DNA of 64,000 bases, from positions 42,380,437-42,444,436 of the forward strand of contig OX375873.1 of the NCBI GenBank assembly GCA_947359465.1, given 5' to 3'. Made by a program: the position numbers and the translations under genes. Numbering within the stretch: the stretch's first letter is position 1; every line of letters begins with the position of its first letter. Below are positions 21,116-34,600 of this stretch, one piece after another. The notes under the pieces were generated by a model. It was not told where the DNA came from. It made no database searches and saw nothing but the letters and a program-made list of their open reading frames with translations. Source of the stretch: Metellina segmentata (taxonomy: Eukaryota > Arthropoda > Arachnida > Araneae > Tetragnathidae).

Positions 21116-23991
21116 TGCACACGTCACATTTCGAGCACCCGCTGCAGCGTTCATCTCCGCATCATGAATAGAAAAATATCAAAATAAAGACTAATAATAT
21201 AAGAGTGGGTAAATTTATACAAAATGTCGATTAAGGGAGGGGGGGAGCAGAAAAAACTTAAAGAATCTCTCACAGAAAAGCGTTACAAGAAGGAAAGGTA
21301 ATTAAACTTAGGAGGGAAATTACAATTTAAGTGTTAATATTAGCTTTAAAAGTGGTTCAATCGAGTCTTGTGTAAGCCCTAGTTTAATGTACAGAAGTGA
21401 AAAGGGGAAGTTTAGCGGGTGAGATAATTAGAATTCAGACTTCAGGATCCAAACGAAACAACCCTTATCCGCGTGGAGCCTACTTTTATGGGTCTCATTC
21501 ACGAGTGAAATTCGAAGTCGTTAAAAATCCCCAATACCCTTTGTTCACTCACATTCCGAACATGATCTTATCAGAAAACACAGGCGACATTGAAGAGCAC
21601 TTATTGGCTGGAGAATTGAGACCTCATCTGTTAAACCGGCGGCAATTTGTCGAGATTTTAGGTAGATATACCTTCCCTGTACCCCCTAAAACGAAAGCAA
21701 TTGCTTTGGTAACTTTTTTCATCGGCGCCGCTCCGACCTTTAAAAGCTTTCCGCCGCCAACCATTGTGTAGAAAGGCGTAGAATTTTTTTTTTCTGAGTG
21801 AAGCTTGTCCAGGGCCTCTAATTGCGTCCCGACAATTACTGCCACTTCTTCAAGCCTCCGTTGTGTGGCAGGGGGAAATTCTAAACTCCCAAAAATCCCA
21901 GACAACTTTGACTGAAAACCGTGACACAAACAATGGTGGACACAAAAGGGACGTGGCGTTAGTAAATGCGTTCTGCTTCTAAATTGAATATTTGAAATAA
22001 AGTATTTAATCTTTTGTGTACTCTTCTCATATGGTTAAAAAAAAATGCGCAAATAACGTTGATAAAGGGTTAAGTTCTGAATTCCTATTCAGAGATTATT
22101 GGATTTATGTTGTGTTTTCTATAGGATAATTCTTTATGCGTCATGTGCTTTTCGACTTGAGTTATAAAGCAGTTCCAAATTGGACTCTTCCTTCCGTTTC
22201 TTACAAGGTGCTGCTTGTTACTGGCTTGGGTTTCACGAATTACGTTGCATTGACAAATTTTCAATGGATGTTTTTGCGAAGTTCGACATTTTTTGTTCGT
22301 TGCACGAGTCCCGCGTATGGCTAATGCTAGGTTTGATTTTTCCGTCTGCTCAATTGTACCGACTTGGAGTTGACTTTGACGAGTTTTCAATTGGGATGTT
22401 TTTGGAGAAGCAAGACAGTTTTTGTTCTGTACACGAGTCCTGTTTTTGGCTACGTTCTGTTTTCGTCTGTTTCTTCCGTTTGTTATAACAGCTTGTTCCG
22501 GTCAGACTATTTAAAGTACATTGCTTAAAACTAAATGCAGTGATAGGCTCGATGTTGTGACATGCCTGCTAACGTTCAAATGCTAGAATTGTATCTCGAT
22601 CTGCATAACGTAAGAAAATTGTGAGATTAATAAAAAAGAAAAGATATAAAGTAGTCTAAATTTCTTTTTTGTGTGGTATAAAATAAACTTTCATCCAGCA
22701 ATAATGATGTACCCAGTCTGCTTTGTTTATACCTTAAACTCAACAAGCATTCTACAGTTTTCGTTTTGGGCATAGCCCAATTTGACTTTGAAAATGGTAC
22801 AGTTCGTCACATTGCATTTCCCAATTAAAAGTGTTAAAATTCTTATAAAATAAAACCACCTTCCGACAGTTTAAGCAACTCTAATATTTGTATAAAATCT
22901 TGTGTATTTGCTAAGCTGTTCAGTTTCATTTCACACACTCGTTTCCCTTGTAACCGCGTATCATACACCAATAATTTATTTTACGTTGAACCCGTGTTTG
23001 ACGATGTAAGCTATAAAGCTCCGCCCAATTGAATTCCATTTATACTTTTAAACCCGCATATACTTCCGGATTCTGAATGGTCAATTTCATCGTGAAGCGT
23101 CATTCGTAAATTCTTTCTGGGCTAATTAATCTACCAGCCTTTTACGCAGACGTGTCATTTCAGACCTTATTGAAAATTCGTCTTGCATTCTAATAACAAC
23201 GAAATCAGTGGCGTCGTCGACTTATTATCGACTGGTCTGTTGTCGTTAATAACAGGTTTTCTCTTAATATTTTAACCATTTAAAACCATTATCGCATCGT
23301 TTTGACATCTACTGAATCTCCCTGTAAACCAGCTGAGTGACGCCATACGGAACACAGGGTGTTATTAAATGGTATTTGCGAAACCTTCGTCATTTTATGC
23401 GGGTCATTTTGCTTTTATTTTGCCGATGCACTGCATTTCATACTTTGTATTAGAAATTAAATTTATTACCCATCTATTTCAGTATCTGTATTTTATATTT
23501 AAATAAAATATCAACTTTTTTATGGCAGATTTAATTTGTTACGTTTTGTAACCTAATGAATAGGATATTAGACAAAAGTGCAATTTCGTTTGATTACTTG
23601 AAATAAGCTTTTCAACTCAAAATAAAACTCGCATACTGCCATACCTCCTAGATATACTAGCTTTTTGTATCACTGCCACTTTTGGGGTCTTTTTTACACT
23701 TTGTAGGCAGTATCACTACTTCCTAGATTATCTAGGAGGTAGTGATACTGCACTAGCCGTCGAAGAGTGGTAAAATGTTAATGAAAAATGCTAAACCTTC
23801 TTATGAGCTTCCATACTTCTTAAACCTTCTTATATGCTATCAAACTAAGTGTATATAACGGTATTGTTTCTGCGGTGGAAGTGTTTCCTGTACGTGAAGT
23901 TTTTCGAATATTATTTCAGCACTTCACGAAAAAATTCCAAAGAGTTATTCTGATTTGATATATGATAGTTGATTAGTCAACGGCAATTCGA
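21116..23991. other. no gene seen; small duplications and a palindrome
   Basis: About 22257-22500 contains two diverged units of roughly 126 bp (TTTTCAATGGATGTTTTTGC versus TTTTCAATTGGGATGTTTTT), which create paired open frames on both strands. A 45-bp palindrome lies at 23707-23751. The overlapping open frames at 21397-21929 carry no recognisable domain. Confidence 0.4.
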
Positions 23992-24695
23992 TTAACCTTT
24001 AGACTACGACCGGTACAGCAGTTGTACCGGGATCGCACCAAGAAAGAATCTTGACTACAACCAGTACAGCAGTTGTACCTTGAAATTATAAGAATCGCGG
24101 CAAGAAAGAATTTAAAACTACGGCTGGTCCAGCAGTCGTACCTTGAAAGTTGTAAGAATCGCGCCAAGAAGGAATCGAGTACCATCTAGAATATGCTGTA
24201 CAATTCTGGGCTCCATATATGAGAAAGGACATAGAATCAATCGAAAGGGTTCAGCACAGAGCTACAAAAATAATAAAGGGGCTAGCAAATTTCGATTATA
24301 ATGAACGTTTAAGTAAGCTAAACATGTATGCACTGGAAAGAAGAAGAAGAAGGAGGGGGGATTTGATTCAGCTTTTCAAGTTTGTAAAACAAGGGGACAC
24401 AGAGGGCTTAAATTTCAATAGGGATAACAGAACAAGGGGCCATGGGTATAAATTGAATAAGACACATTTTAATCGGGATTTAAGGAAAAACTACTACTTT
24501 AATAGGGTAATAGACAGTTGGAACGCGTTGCCAGAAAATATAGTTAATTCAAAGGGAGTGTACGAATTTAAGACACAATTGGATAGTCAGTGGGAATTGG
24601 GGAATTCATAAACAAAGGACCAGCCTTGTTGGGCTTGAGCCTGTAGCTGGTCGTCAATATTTGTATTTGTATTTGAATCGTAGTCAAAAGGTTAA
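23992..24695. mobile_element. MITE-like element of 63-bp repeats, split by a LINE end
   Basis: The outer ends are TTAACCTTTAGACTACG and its near-complement CGTAGTCAAAAGGTTAA. The interior holds three units of the 63-bp repeat (CGGTACAGCAGTTGTACC, TTGAAATTATAAGAATCGCG, CCAAGAAAGAAT), the reverse complement of the array at 34605-34925. A LINE 3' end is inserted at 24178-24674. Confidence 0.75.
24178..24674 (+). mobile_element. 5'-truncated non-LTR retrotransposon (CR1/L2-like 3' end)
   Basis: It is flanked by GAATCG at 24172-24177 and 24675-24680, a 6-bp target duplication. The open frame reads HLEYAVQFWAPYMRKDIES from about 24184, then IERVQHRATKIIKGL and LNMYALERRRRRRGDLIQLF. This is the conserved C-terminal tail of the reverse-transcriptase ORF in CR1/L2/Jockey-type elements. 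The frame stops at 24611 after the WNALPENIV segment and is intact. A short 3' UTR follows, ending in a (ATTTGT)n-type tail, as is usual for these LINEs. The reverse-transcriptase core is absent because of 5' truncation on insertion. Confidence 0.85.
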
Positions 24696-25689
24696 AATCG
24701 AAACGTCGTCTAAACGACAGTAAACTATATATTAAGTGAATCCTGATGTCTATCATGCGAAATCATTTGGGTAATTGAAGAAAAATCTTCTCATTTTTAT
24801 CATTTCTACAACTTTGAACGATAGTCATGAACATTCATATTCATCATATAATCTTCGCAATCTTCACTGTCACTGAAAATCCTCATTGAGGAATATTTCT
24901 TTCCCTAATTTCGGTATGAAGCATATGTTTGTAAAATCAAGCGATCTCGTTGCATTGACTGACTTCAAGTTTTGCATATTTGGTCTCCTAATCCCGTACC
25001 ACTCGGTAAGAGATGAAAATCGTTGAAGCAAATTCCAATCGCCGTGTTTTGTCGGATTCCGTAAAGTTTTTATCTGTGCTGTGAAACGCTGGTAATTTTA
25101 TACAGAAAGGCCGTTTGTTTTTATGGAGGATTCCTTTCTTCCTACATTCATGGGGTTTTATCTCCATCCTGATCGATTCATCGGAAGTCGGCTCACTTTC
25201 GTCCAGATAGTCGTTGACTGTTGAGGAGTCCAATCAAAAGGTGTGTCTGTTCCTTTGTGGCAAATAACGAGCCCTAAGCGGTGTTTGTTCCATCGATTGT
25301 GCATTAAGGAGAAATGAAACGGCCCTGGGGGTGCGACGGAAACCGGTCCCTGGGCCATCCATCAGGTCCTCTAATAAGGGGGTACGACACTGGACCAAGC
25401 CCAAGAATCTCCTCCGCCTTTCTCTTTTCGGAAGCTCATCTCTTCTCTCGGTTTCTTTTTTTTTTACGTCGGGTTTCTCTTTCCTCTTTCGCCATTAGGG
25501 ATCACCAAAGGAGGGGTCAATTGGCATCCATGCGAAGAAGACATCTGATTTGGTCCGATAGAATTCGCAACAAAAACGCTGGACGCGCGGTTTGTGAACT
25601 GCGTTTCAGCTAAACATTGTAATGTCGTCATGCACCACCATTCGAATCCAGTTTGGTGTGTTTTTAGGGTAGGTGGTTGAATTTACGTC
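24696..25689. other. no gene seen
   Basis: About 25310-25400 is locally GC-rich (GGTCCCTGGGCCATCCATCA) and may be an old repeat, but I found no second copy. Nothing else recognised. Confidence 0.35.
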
Positions 25690-26040
25690 GAACTGCAGCA
25701 ACGTAACGGGCTATTGGCGACGGTTCACTCCTAAAACCGACATCCGGTCGTTACGAGGTTGTTCGTCGACTCTACCCGCGTTAGTTCGATTGCACTTTTC
25801 TGTGAGTACGCGGCTTTCGGCGTATTCTCGAGTTGTTTTAAGCAAATGGGAATGCGAAATGTGCAATCGAGTGGTAACATCGAACCAATTTATTATCGTA
25901 ACTACCGTATTAATATTCAGTGAAACCTTTTGTTTTAAAGTTGTCAGATGTGATGTCACTAATCTTAACTATATTAAAGGGTCATATATTCTATTTTATT
26001 ATTACAGTGAAACTTCGATTAACGGCTGGACCGGGACGTT
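25690..26040. repeat. SINE-B scrap and another dispersed repeat
   Basis: GCAACGTAACGGGCTATTGG at about 25697 is the SINE-B core in minus orientation. TTTGTTTTAAAGTTGTCAGA through GTCATATATT at 25927-25990 matches 46365-46440. CAGTGAAACTTCGATTAACG at 26006 resembles a pogo-type TIR but has no partner seen. Confidence 0.5.
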
Positions 26041-26457
26041 TAGTTAAATAGACCGGTACCAGAAAAACCCGTTTGCGAACTGGAAATGCACTGTACATGC
26101 ATGTATTTTATTTTACAGAAACAGACAATATCCGATTTTGTACATATTGTTACATGAACTTATCAGGGATGAGATGCTTCCGAGTCGGTATTTCCGACTT
26201 TTCTTATAATTTTGAGAAAATGACCGATTTTTATCATTTCTTTAAAAAAAAATCCGACTTTTGCCCTTTTTGAAACGTAAAATGTGCCAAATAAGACATA
26301 TCTCGCCAACATTGCACTCATAAATTTTGCCAAGCTGATAAGTCTGCAAATTTCTGTTTTAAAAGAATCCTTAGAAGCAAATAAGTTTAATGGCAAACCT
26401 GGAGAACTTGGATTCTGAACAAGTTATAGTACGTTGTTGCTGTAAATTTCGTAGGTA

Positions 26458-26666
26458 AAGCTACGGTTTCCTAAGAAAGAGGAGCCCTCGCTGTGACGTC
26501 ATGGACCGGAAAGTCAAATCAGGATTGTGCGAATTATTAAGATAGTTTCGCTGTCCAAGAGATTCACTCTGCGACAGGAATATTGGTTTGCGAAGCAAAC
26601 CAAATGGGATCTGTGAAAGGAGTGTAGGTTTGCGAGCGTAAGCTAGCAGGTGGCGGAGCCCCCTAG
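26458..26666 (+). mobile_element. hairpin-rich repeat, copy B
   Basis: Third member of the family at 5588-6270. It has TGACGTCA at 26494-26501, the TGGTTTGCGAAGCAAACCA hairpin at 26583-26603, and GGTGGCGGAGCCCCC at 26649-26663. It ends CTAG at 26666 followed by T. Most of the second hairpin module is deleted. It begins next to the 22-bp sequence seen as an inverted pair at 7020/7758. Confidence 0.6.
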
Positions 26667-29015
26667 TTATTAAAAAATTCCGAAACATGTATTGTTTCCC
26701 TAAAAATTTGTGCCCAACATTTGTCTGTCATACAAGGAAAAGCACTTCAGGTTTTCCACCAATTTCTTGCACACGTTGAGTAAAGCTTACTGTTGATTGT
26801 AAAATTGCAAATAGCAGAGTGAAAAATATTGAAGTTTTTAAAGGGCTAGAACTTTGGAATCTGCGAAAGGCTCTTCCATGATCCCGGAACCGGGTCAGTT
26901 TTGATAAGTAGCGGGCTCTGCAAAATGTGCTCCACGCCTTAATTACATGAGAAGTGTGTCTAATGTAGAATGAAGAATTTAATTATTACTACGAATTTCA
27001 ATTCCTTTATTCATCTCTCATCATGACTAATGCATAATTTGATCGATCGCCAGATCACTTCCAATTAAATGAAAAGTTTCGTACTCTGATTTCACTTGTA
27101 CAATGCCAATCCAATTCGCACTGCTGGCCACCTTGACGAGTTCCTCCGGGCTACTCACAAAATGTTTTTTAAATTAAATCATGTGTAAGATGTTTCATTC
27201 ACCCGCCTTGTTCAAAGGGAGATGCTTACTTATCTTCCCTTACCCAAAATTTTAGGTCTGCTTCCATGATCGCAGAATTATCCTTTTTTTTTTTTTTAAA
27301 CTTTAATTCATTTTGAAATATAAAGAACGAATAACAATCTTTGCACAAATCTTAATACACAAATGCATAGCAGGAAAAAAGCATGTTTTCGATCTCTAAA
27401 TTTCTTGTTTCTAGTAAAAAACAGCACTTTTTCAGTAATTTGCAAAACATCATTGCTATTAAGCTACGACCTCTAAATATAGCTGTTACTCCAGCTTAAT
27501 TTTACGTTCAAACGCCAATTTGTAGCTCAAAAGGGTGCGACTTCGTCTCTAAATTTCTTGTTTCGAGTATGAAACATTTTTTTCGTAATTTGTAAAGCAT
27601 CGTTGTTATTAAACAACAATTGCACCTATTAAATATTTTTCCATCGAAATTTTGCATTGTATACCATAACTTGATCCCTATTTTTTATTAGCTTAAATAA
27701 TATAAATTCAATTTTAAACACAAAAAAATTAGACCAAATTTGTAAAAATAAACACTATCGTGAATATTTTATCTACATTACATATTTAAATAAATTATCC
27801 AAATGTGGAAAAACATTGTACATGAAATAAATTAATTAATGTTAGAAAATGTGTAGGGATCATCATCTTCTCCTTAAAATTTTCTATTATGGAAAATCAT
27901 TCAATGAAAAAATAAAATAAACGAAGCTGTTTCTGTAATATAAGCTTCATTGCAAAAATATGGATTAAAGTTATATAATATGTCAAAAACTGGAGCACGC
28001 ACGATTTTTGCAAAATCAGGCATTGTTTTAATTCTTTGCTCTGTTGGATATTCTAATAACATTTTTCTCGTTTAATAGTTTTAAAATTGGGGAAATTTGC
28101 ACCATATAAATGTCTTTTTTTGCATCACGTTTTTCTGTAAGTATATTTAACGTCCAAAAAGTTATAATTTCTTTCTATATTAAAATTTTAAGTTGACGAA
28201 CGTTCAATTTAAGCAAGGTACGCAGCTTTTTTAAAAGTAATTTTTTTAAACCTCGTTCATGATAAATTTATCCAGACAAAGGATACATTTTCCTAATTCT
28301 AAATTAAATCATATCCCCCATCTGTTCGCGCGGTTTAATATGCTCTCGTTCAGCAAAAATAAAAACTATTAGAATGACAACCCCCCCCCCACCCCAAAAA
28401 AAAAAAAAATTATAATAAAAAAACGAACCAAACGTTTACTCCACAAACGATAATCGTACTAATATTTTGGCGCTACGTCTTGGCGATTTGGCGGGGAAGA
28501 AGAAAAAAGGTTGTTCTGGGTATAGCGGAAACACTCGTTTAGTCTTGTATTCCTTGTTCGCGGGAGATGAGATGGTGTTGATCGATTACCTGCATACACG
28601 TATTTTTTATTCTTTGCATACGAAACTCAATTTTCGGAATAACACGACATGGATAAGTACACTAAACTTGGTTGAATGAAAAATCCCGTTATATGTTCAT
28701 CTCGCGAAAAAATATTTCCCAAGAATGAACCAAGTGAAAGATGCTGATATGTTCTCCAAAATATTTGATAAAAAAACTTTCGTGAAAAAAAGTTTTTGAA
28801 TGTTCTAAATTGAAATTGTTCTGCTATCGATTTTTTTTTTCCTATTCCATTTGATCATGTTCTGATTACGAATGAGGTAATCCGTTGACGTATACCTTTC
28901 ACATGTTGGATTTAATATGAAAACTTTCTGAATTGGCTGGGAACATGTGTTGTGCTCTGCTAGGAAATTGTGGTGTGTGCTAAGAGTGCGTCGCTTAGTT
29001 TTGGCTCGCTCATAA
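26667..29015. other. non-coding; upstream of the first prickle exon
   Basis: AT-rich, with a C/A tract at 28381-28410. No TATA or initiator can be defined with confidence. CTCTGCTAG at 28955-28963 could be a 3' splice site for a 5' UTR exon leading into the ATG at 29016, but this is only a possibility. Confidence 0.35.
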
Positions 29016-29188
29016 ATGAGTAATACAGGAGTTAAACCTAGTTCTGTGCTTGTGTGCCGCCAGTGGTGGAAGGTGTGTTGGGTATATGGAGATCAGTACA
29101 AATTGTACCGCCAACTCTATGGCAAAAAGAAAACAACTACCACCACAACCGCTACTGCTACTTCACTCTCAGTGCAGCATGACGAATG
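29016..29188 (+). CDS. pk: prickle, Pk-type N-terminal coding exon
   Basis: This exon encodes 57 codons plus two bases: MSNTGVKPSSVLVCRQ, WWKVCWVYGDQYKLYRQLYG, a lysine run, a threonine/alanine-rich stretch, and ...SVQHDE. The WW..VC..YGDQ.K.YRQLY motif is the signature of the N-terminus of the Pk isoform of insect Prickle, which differs from the Sple isoform by its first exon. Prickle is a cytoplasmic PET/LIM protein of the planar-cell-polarity core. TAA lies directly before the ATG in frame (29013-29015), which sets the start unless an upstream exon splices in. The exon ends at a good donor, ATG|GTAAGT, in a phase matching 44623. It is shorter than the fly N-terminus. The motif match is by recall, not alignment. 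Confidence 0.85.
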
Positions 29189-29194
29189 GTAAGT
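29189..29194 (+). promoter_or_regulatory. pk: 5' splice donor of prickle exon
   Basis: GTAAGT follows codon bases TG of a split codon. Consensus donor; it leaves two bases of a codon. Confidence 0.8.
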
Positions 29195-32100
29195 TTTCTC
29201 GTTTGGGACGTTATTGATGTTTATGTTTCCAATTCACTCAATTGCACCGAAATCCTCTGTTGTCTATATTTATCTTTCATTGGTAGAATAGCCGGGCTTT
29301 ACTCGGGTAAATTTTAAAAATTGACTAGAACAAACACTTTTTCGTAGAAAAGTGACAACTTTATTTAAGTGTCTGAAAAATAAATTTTTAAACGGGGGTT
29401 TTTCGATATTTTTATAATTTTTACAACTTTTGACGCAAGTCATCAACATACCATATTCATCCATATAATCCATTTCACATACATAGTGTGCCTGTTGTAC
29501 GTCAAAACTACAAATGGTGATATTTAAATGACAATTGGAAAAGTAAATTTTGAGTTTGGGGTTGTTTATAAATGCTCCTTCTTAAAGTTCGTTTCCTGTG
29601 AAATTGCGTTACTCCAAATTTAGAAACCACAAATCTACAGCGAAGTCTAGTACTCACAATTTTCCTACCACTATTTTTGGACTTGTCGCATCCTTGGTGC
29701 AAGAATGTCACATTTTCGAATTACATCATAAAGATTACACAAATGATTTCATATGATCTTCAAAACATTACATTTGAAGCAATTTTTTTGACTAAAAATT
29801 TCATTCAGTTCAGTCTGATTTTTTTTTCTAAAGAAAAGTGCACAAGAAACTACCTAATTTGAGAAACAAGTTGGAATAATTACTCTTGCATTCAAGGTAC
29901 AAAATTAAAGGTCGTTTGTCAATTTCATGCCCAAAGGCTGTATTCCTTCTCTTGTGTGTGTGGATGGCGCTTTATAAAATTATTACTTATCTGACCCCAT
30001 AGTAATAAATCCCCCTTATAACCACTTCCAAAGCTGAGGAAAATAATTATTTCCAGAGTGTATAGTATTAAACAGTGTTCCAGATCGAACAGTTCCCAGA
30101 ACAAACTACTATGGAATGTTTATGTTTTGGTAATCTGTTTATTTTGGTTCAAAGTGGTATTTCACAGCATAATCAATATGCATTTACAGACAAAGGATCT
30201 TGAAAGAAAAATGATGCCCTCTTGTTCTTTACATTACATGTTTGTCACGTCCACGTAAAAAATAAAAAAATTTGATAGTACACTTAATACATCTCGACAA
30301 CTGAGTGACAATGTTTTGATACTTCTGACGCCTGTCTCTTTGCTACTAATTTCTAACCCTACCTTACAAAATTATCTGATTAGTTTCCTCTCCGAACATT
30401 GATTGTGTTTTGATGATTTCCACTCTTTATTCACCGAATTTTGAGTATTATACCATTTGCTAAACATTGCCATTCCTGATTAATCGAGATTTTTTTTAAT
30501 GTTGAAAATGCATGTGTTAAACCAAGTGCTTGAATGATATTGTTTGTTTCTAACGAAGTGCTTCTAAGCAATTTTGTTTTTTTGGAATATTCCTTGTATA
30601 GAACAAAAATTTTTTGTAATTCCGATTGTTAGTTTCAACTACAAAGAGTGTTGAATACAATGACAAATTACTATTACACTTTATTTTGATATTATGCACT
30701 GCGTATCAAACACCTTCTTGGTCTTACGAACAAATAAAGATATATTCCTACTATAGTAATTTGATCAATAATGAATATAATGTAGTACAGTATTCAAAAT
30801 ATTTTTTGTAAAAAACTGCGTAAGAACATTGGGAATTTTATGCAAGAAAGAAATTTCACCTTGCTGTCCCATCCAAGATTTTAAGTATTCTCAGTTTCAA
30901 TTAAAATTTTCGTATTCTGATTGCATTATCTGAAATACCTACAAATATTTTGTAAGTCATAGGTATGCTAATGTTGCAGAAAAATATTAATGATACTGAT
31001 TTTGTGGCGTATTTTTATCACAATCTGTTTAAAAGAGGGTGGGGTTCCCATTGCGAATTCGCTCTCTCAAATTACACCCTAACTTAAAATGTATTTGACG
31101 AATATATACATGACAAAGTATTTCCAGTTAGCCCAATACGATTTTCGTAATCGGAATTCGAATCATTCTTTTTTTGTTTTCTTTTATTTCAGTTATGATT
31201 TAGTGTAAAGTCTTTTTTTCGGATTGGTTTATGTTGTTTTTTACAAATTTTTTCAAAGTACAAACGTAATTTTCAGCTATCTTTAACCATTTCCTCTTCA
31301 CTTTACTTGACTGAAAAAGTTCGTGTAATCCATGGAATTTAAAAACCGAACAAAATAAATAAAACTTGACTCAATTTTTACATTGATTTTATTCCAAGTA
31401 ATCCAATTTTCGAACACATTTACTTAATTTCCGAACACATTTACTTATAATAAACGTTTTTCAGAAATAATGGGAGTTCGCGAGCTTAATTGTCAAATGC
31501 CGAGCATTTGACAACGAACATATTTATTTTAAGTGTCACCAGGCTATATTAAAAAATTATTTGCATAATTGTTTTCCCCAGTTTTTTAAAACTTTTCGTA
31601 TACAAAGAAATTGCTTTTTTGTTCATCTTATGTCATAACACTGTACTACAGATAATTTAACATATTTAACCGTAGATTTGTTTGTAAGATAATGTTACAG
31701 TAGTTCACTTAACAAAATCTGAGTTCCATTTCTCGTTTTGAAATGATTTTTTTATATTTGATTCACAATTCGAGGGATAATGAAAAAAAAAACATTAGTT
31801 AGTGTTTGGTTCTGCATCTTATTAAGATTAATGTTGATATTTCTAAACCAGAGCTAGTTTGAAAATAAATAAGCTGTTTTTGCGTTTCCTGGAGTTTTTG
31901 AGAATGAAATTGGGAGTGGCAGTTCATGCTATTTTGTTCCATAGAAACGAGTTCTTAATCCTTGCTTTTCTAACATTTCGTAGAACCATTAAACTTTACA
32001 ATGTATCACATAAATCCTTATCAAATACATCGTGGACTTAGAGCAGAAACTCATTAACTGACACAAATTTTACAGAACAACCATTAGGTTTTAGGTCAAA

Positions 32101-34439
32101 ATAAAAATAATCAGCATTTTGATAAGAGTTATATTTCCGCTCAAGCAGATAACAATACAAAAATGCATTTCTCATCGTGGAAACGAGCAGTTAGTGTCAA
32201 AAATGCATTTTCTAAAAAGTCACTTAATGAGTTTGTCCTCTAAGTCTATATTAAGATATTAGGCGACGACTTAATTCCAGATGTTGAAGATCATAAATCC
32301 CCCTACTTATTATGTCGGTCGCGAATAGATAATGAAACATTTTTTTTGTCTGACTATATATTTTGAATTATAATTGTTTTTTCAAAAATCCGTTGTGCCC
32401 GGCTTTAGTTAAAGACTAGTTAAAGGTACCCTTTATGTTCGTTCTTCACCGCAACTAAAAAAATTATGATGTTCGAATAATTAATGTTTAGATTTCTTTT
32501 CTTCGCTGTTCATAAAAGAATTCAATGTTACGAGAAAGTTACATAAGCGATAATGCTAGGGAATCCATACAAAGATATAAATACTTTAATGTATAATGTT
32601 GATTTATTAAAGCGAATATCTATACAAATGTCCTTGATTTTTCTCAAAATTTTAAACTTTTAATTCTAATGAAAGCATAAAAATGTAAGCTGTATTTTGA
32701 TGTGCGACGTGATAGTTTTCAGCTGTGTCGATTCAATTTTAGTTAAAAATTGACTCATTAAATGAATTGTGGTATTCATAAACCAAACGAATCCCCGAAT
32801 TTTGGTAACTATTACATAAACGAAATTGCCTTGGATCGGCACGTATTGTGAAGAAATCGCGTAAGTCCGTGTTTTAATTTAATATTGGGTCTTGAAGAAA
32901 TGTATTGGATGCAAATGTACACATTTTTCTAAAATTTAAAAAATGGGACTCGTGGTTTCTGCACTCGCCTATTCAAATAGAAAAACTTTACCTGGATAAT
33001 TATCACAATTAAAATAAAACCATCAAGAGTGAAATTAAAGATAAAAGTCAACGTAAAAAAATTATCATTGGTTAGACTTCAATACATGCTTAGTAATATT
33101 ATTTAATAGAGTATATTCTTCCATTTTTTTGACCATTAATTAATCTGAATTTGAATGGTAATTTTTTAGAATAAAAACAGCTTCAGAATAATAGACAGAA
33201 CAGTTATTACTATACTTCACACATTCCAAAGTATAACTTTTAAAGCTAATTTTACTCACAGAACAATTCTTGTGAATATTATTTTCCTGCCTATTAATCC
33301 TACATGATTATAAGAAACTTGTTCTGTTTGACCATTCAAAATTAATCTCGTTTTATATTAATCAGTCTCCAATCGAAGAACTGTCAGAAAAGATAAAAGT
33401 TGAGAATTATAAGAAGCAATTGCTCTACGAAATGAGTTTCGTAAGACAGCGCAATTGTTCATTTTAAAATAATTATTAGGCATTTTTGTATGTCTTTATA
33501 CTTAAAAACGCAGTTCAATTTTAATTCGTTGATCCCACTACCAGGTGTAAAGATACTCCAACTCTATACGTGTTTCAGTTTTCTGTGTCCAAAAGTCAAC
33601 TTTCATTTGTTATGTAGTACTTTTCAAGGAGGAACTCCAACGATAATCCATCCCACTAACAGTGGAAGGCTCTTGAAATTTATCTCAATAATATATGTGA
33701 AGTTTTCTCCTTGATAATTTATGTTGATTAAATCATGCTATAAAAAGTTTCTTCGTAATTCCATTCTCCTAATTGCAATTACGTGATGCGATTGTGTAGA
33801 GGTCATTAAAGTAACTCCGTCTATAAAAATGTATGCTTGCAGTCATGAAATTATGATGCTCTTACACTTCTGAAAGTTACAACTTTCTTAAATTTCCTTT
33901 CATTTTCTTTTTTTTTGTAAGCCCTGGTCTAATTGGCACTCGTGAAACAAAAGATGACAGTGCGACAAATCAGATCTTCCCTTTCCTCTTGTAACTCGTT
34001 TTATAAGGGAGAAGTAACGCATCTTCTTTCAGTCCACGAGATACTTATCTAAATTTCTAAAATATTGAAAGCGAACACTCTTTCAATCTAAACTTCTGTG
34101 TAATTACAAATGCTTTGATTTATGCTTCTTGAAAATTGCATTCATGAATTCAAAGCCAATCTTTATTCACCATATTGTTTACTTGATTTCTGTATGATAA
34201 AGGAGTGAAAATATGGTCTAGAATAAAAATTCTTACCTGGTGCGTCAAAAAAACATCATTTTTGTAAAATTCGATTCCACAAAGAATTGTAGTGTTTGCC
34301 TATCGTAATTTTTAACAATCCTGTCTGATAAAGTTAAGCTGTACGAGTGTCTTGTGTGGAGATGTGGAATTATTTCTGTTTTCTAAAATATTCTCTACCA
34401 TATTTAGCATCATTTTAAAAGGTTTTGCCATCGATTTTC

Positions 34440-34600
34440 CCTGCAAGTTGGAGGTGGCGCAGGCTCGATTCTTGTAACTTACCCTGAGTTTTTCTCTATT
34501 CTGTGACAATAAATCTGTTCTTGTGCATGCTCATTACTTGGCGTTTTAAGTCTTGTATTTGGCGCAGCTTGGCCAAATATGGTCCTTATCCCATCCGTAA
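34440..34600 (+). repeat. SINE-A copy
   Basis: Head-like CAGGCTCGATTCTTGTAACT, then TCATTACTTGGCG, GTCTTGTATTTGGCGCAGCT and GCCAAATATGGTCCTTATCC. It resembles 63741-63896 throughout. It directly abuts the 63-bp repeat element. Confidence 0.75.

Noticed and set aside
21397..21929. Overlapping frames of 124 codons (+) and 101 codons (-)
   Set aside because: Neither has a recognisable motif, and opposite-strand overlap suggests chance.
22085..22488. Paired frames of about 100 codons on both strands
   Set aside because: They coincide with a small diverged tandem duplication of about 126 bp; no domain.
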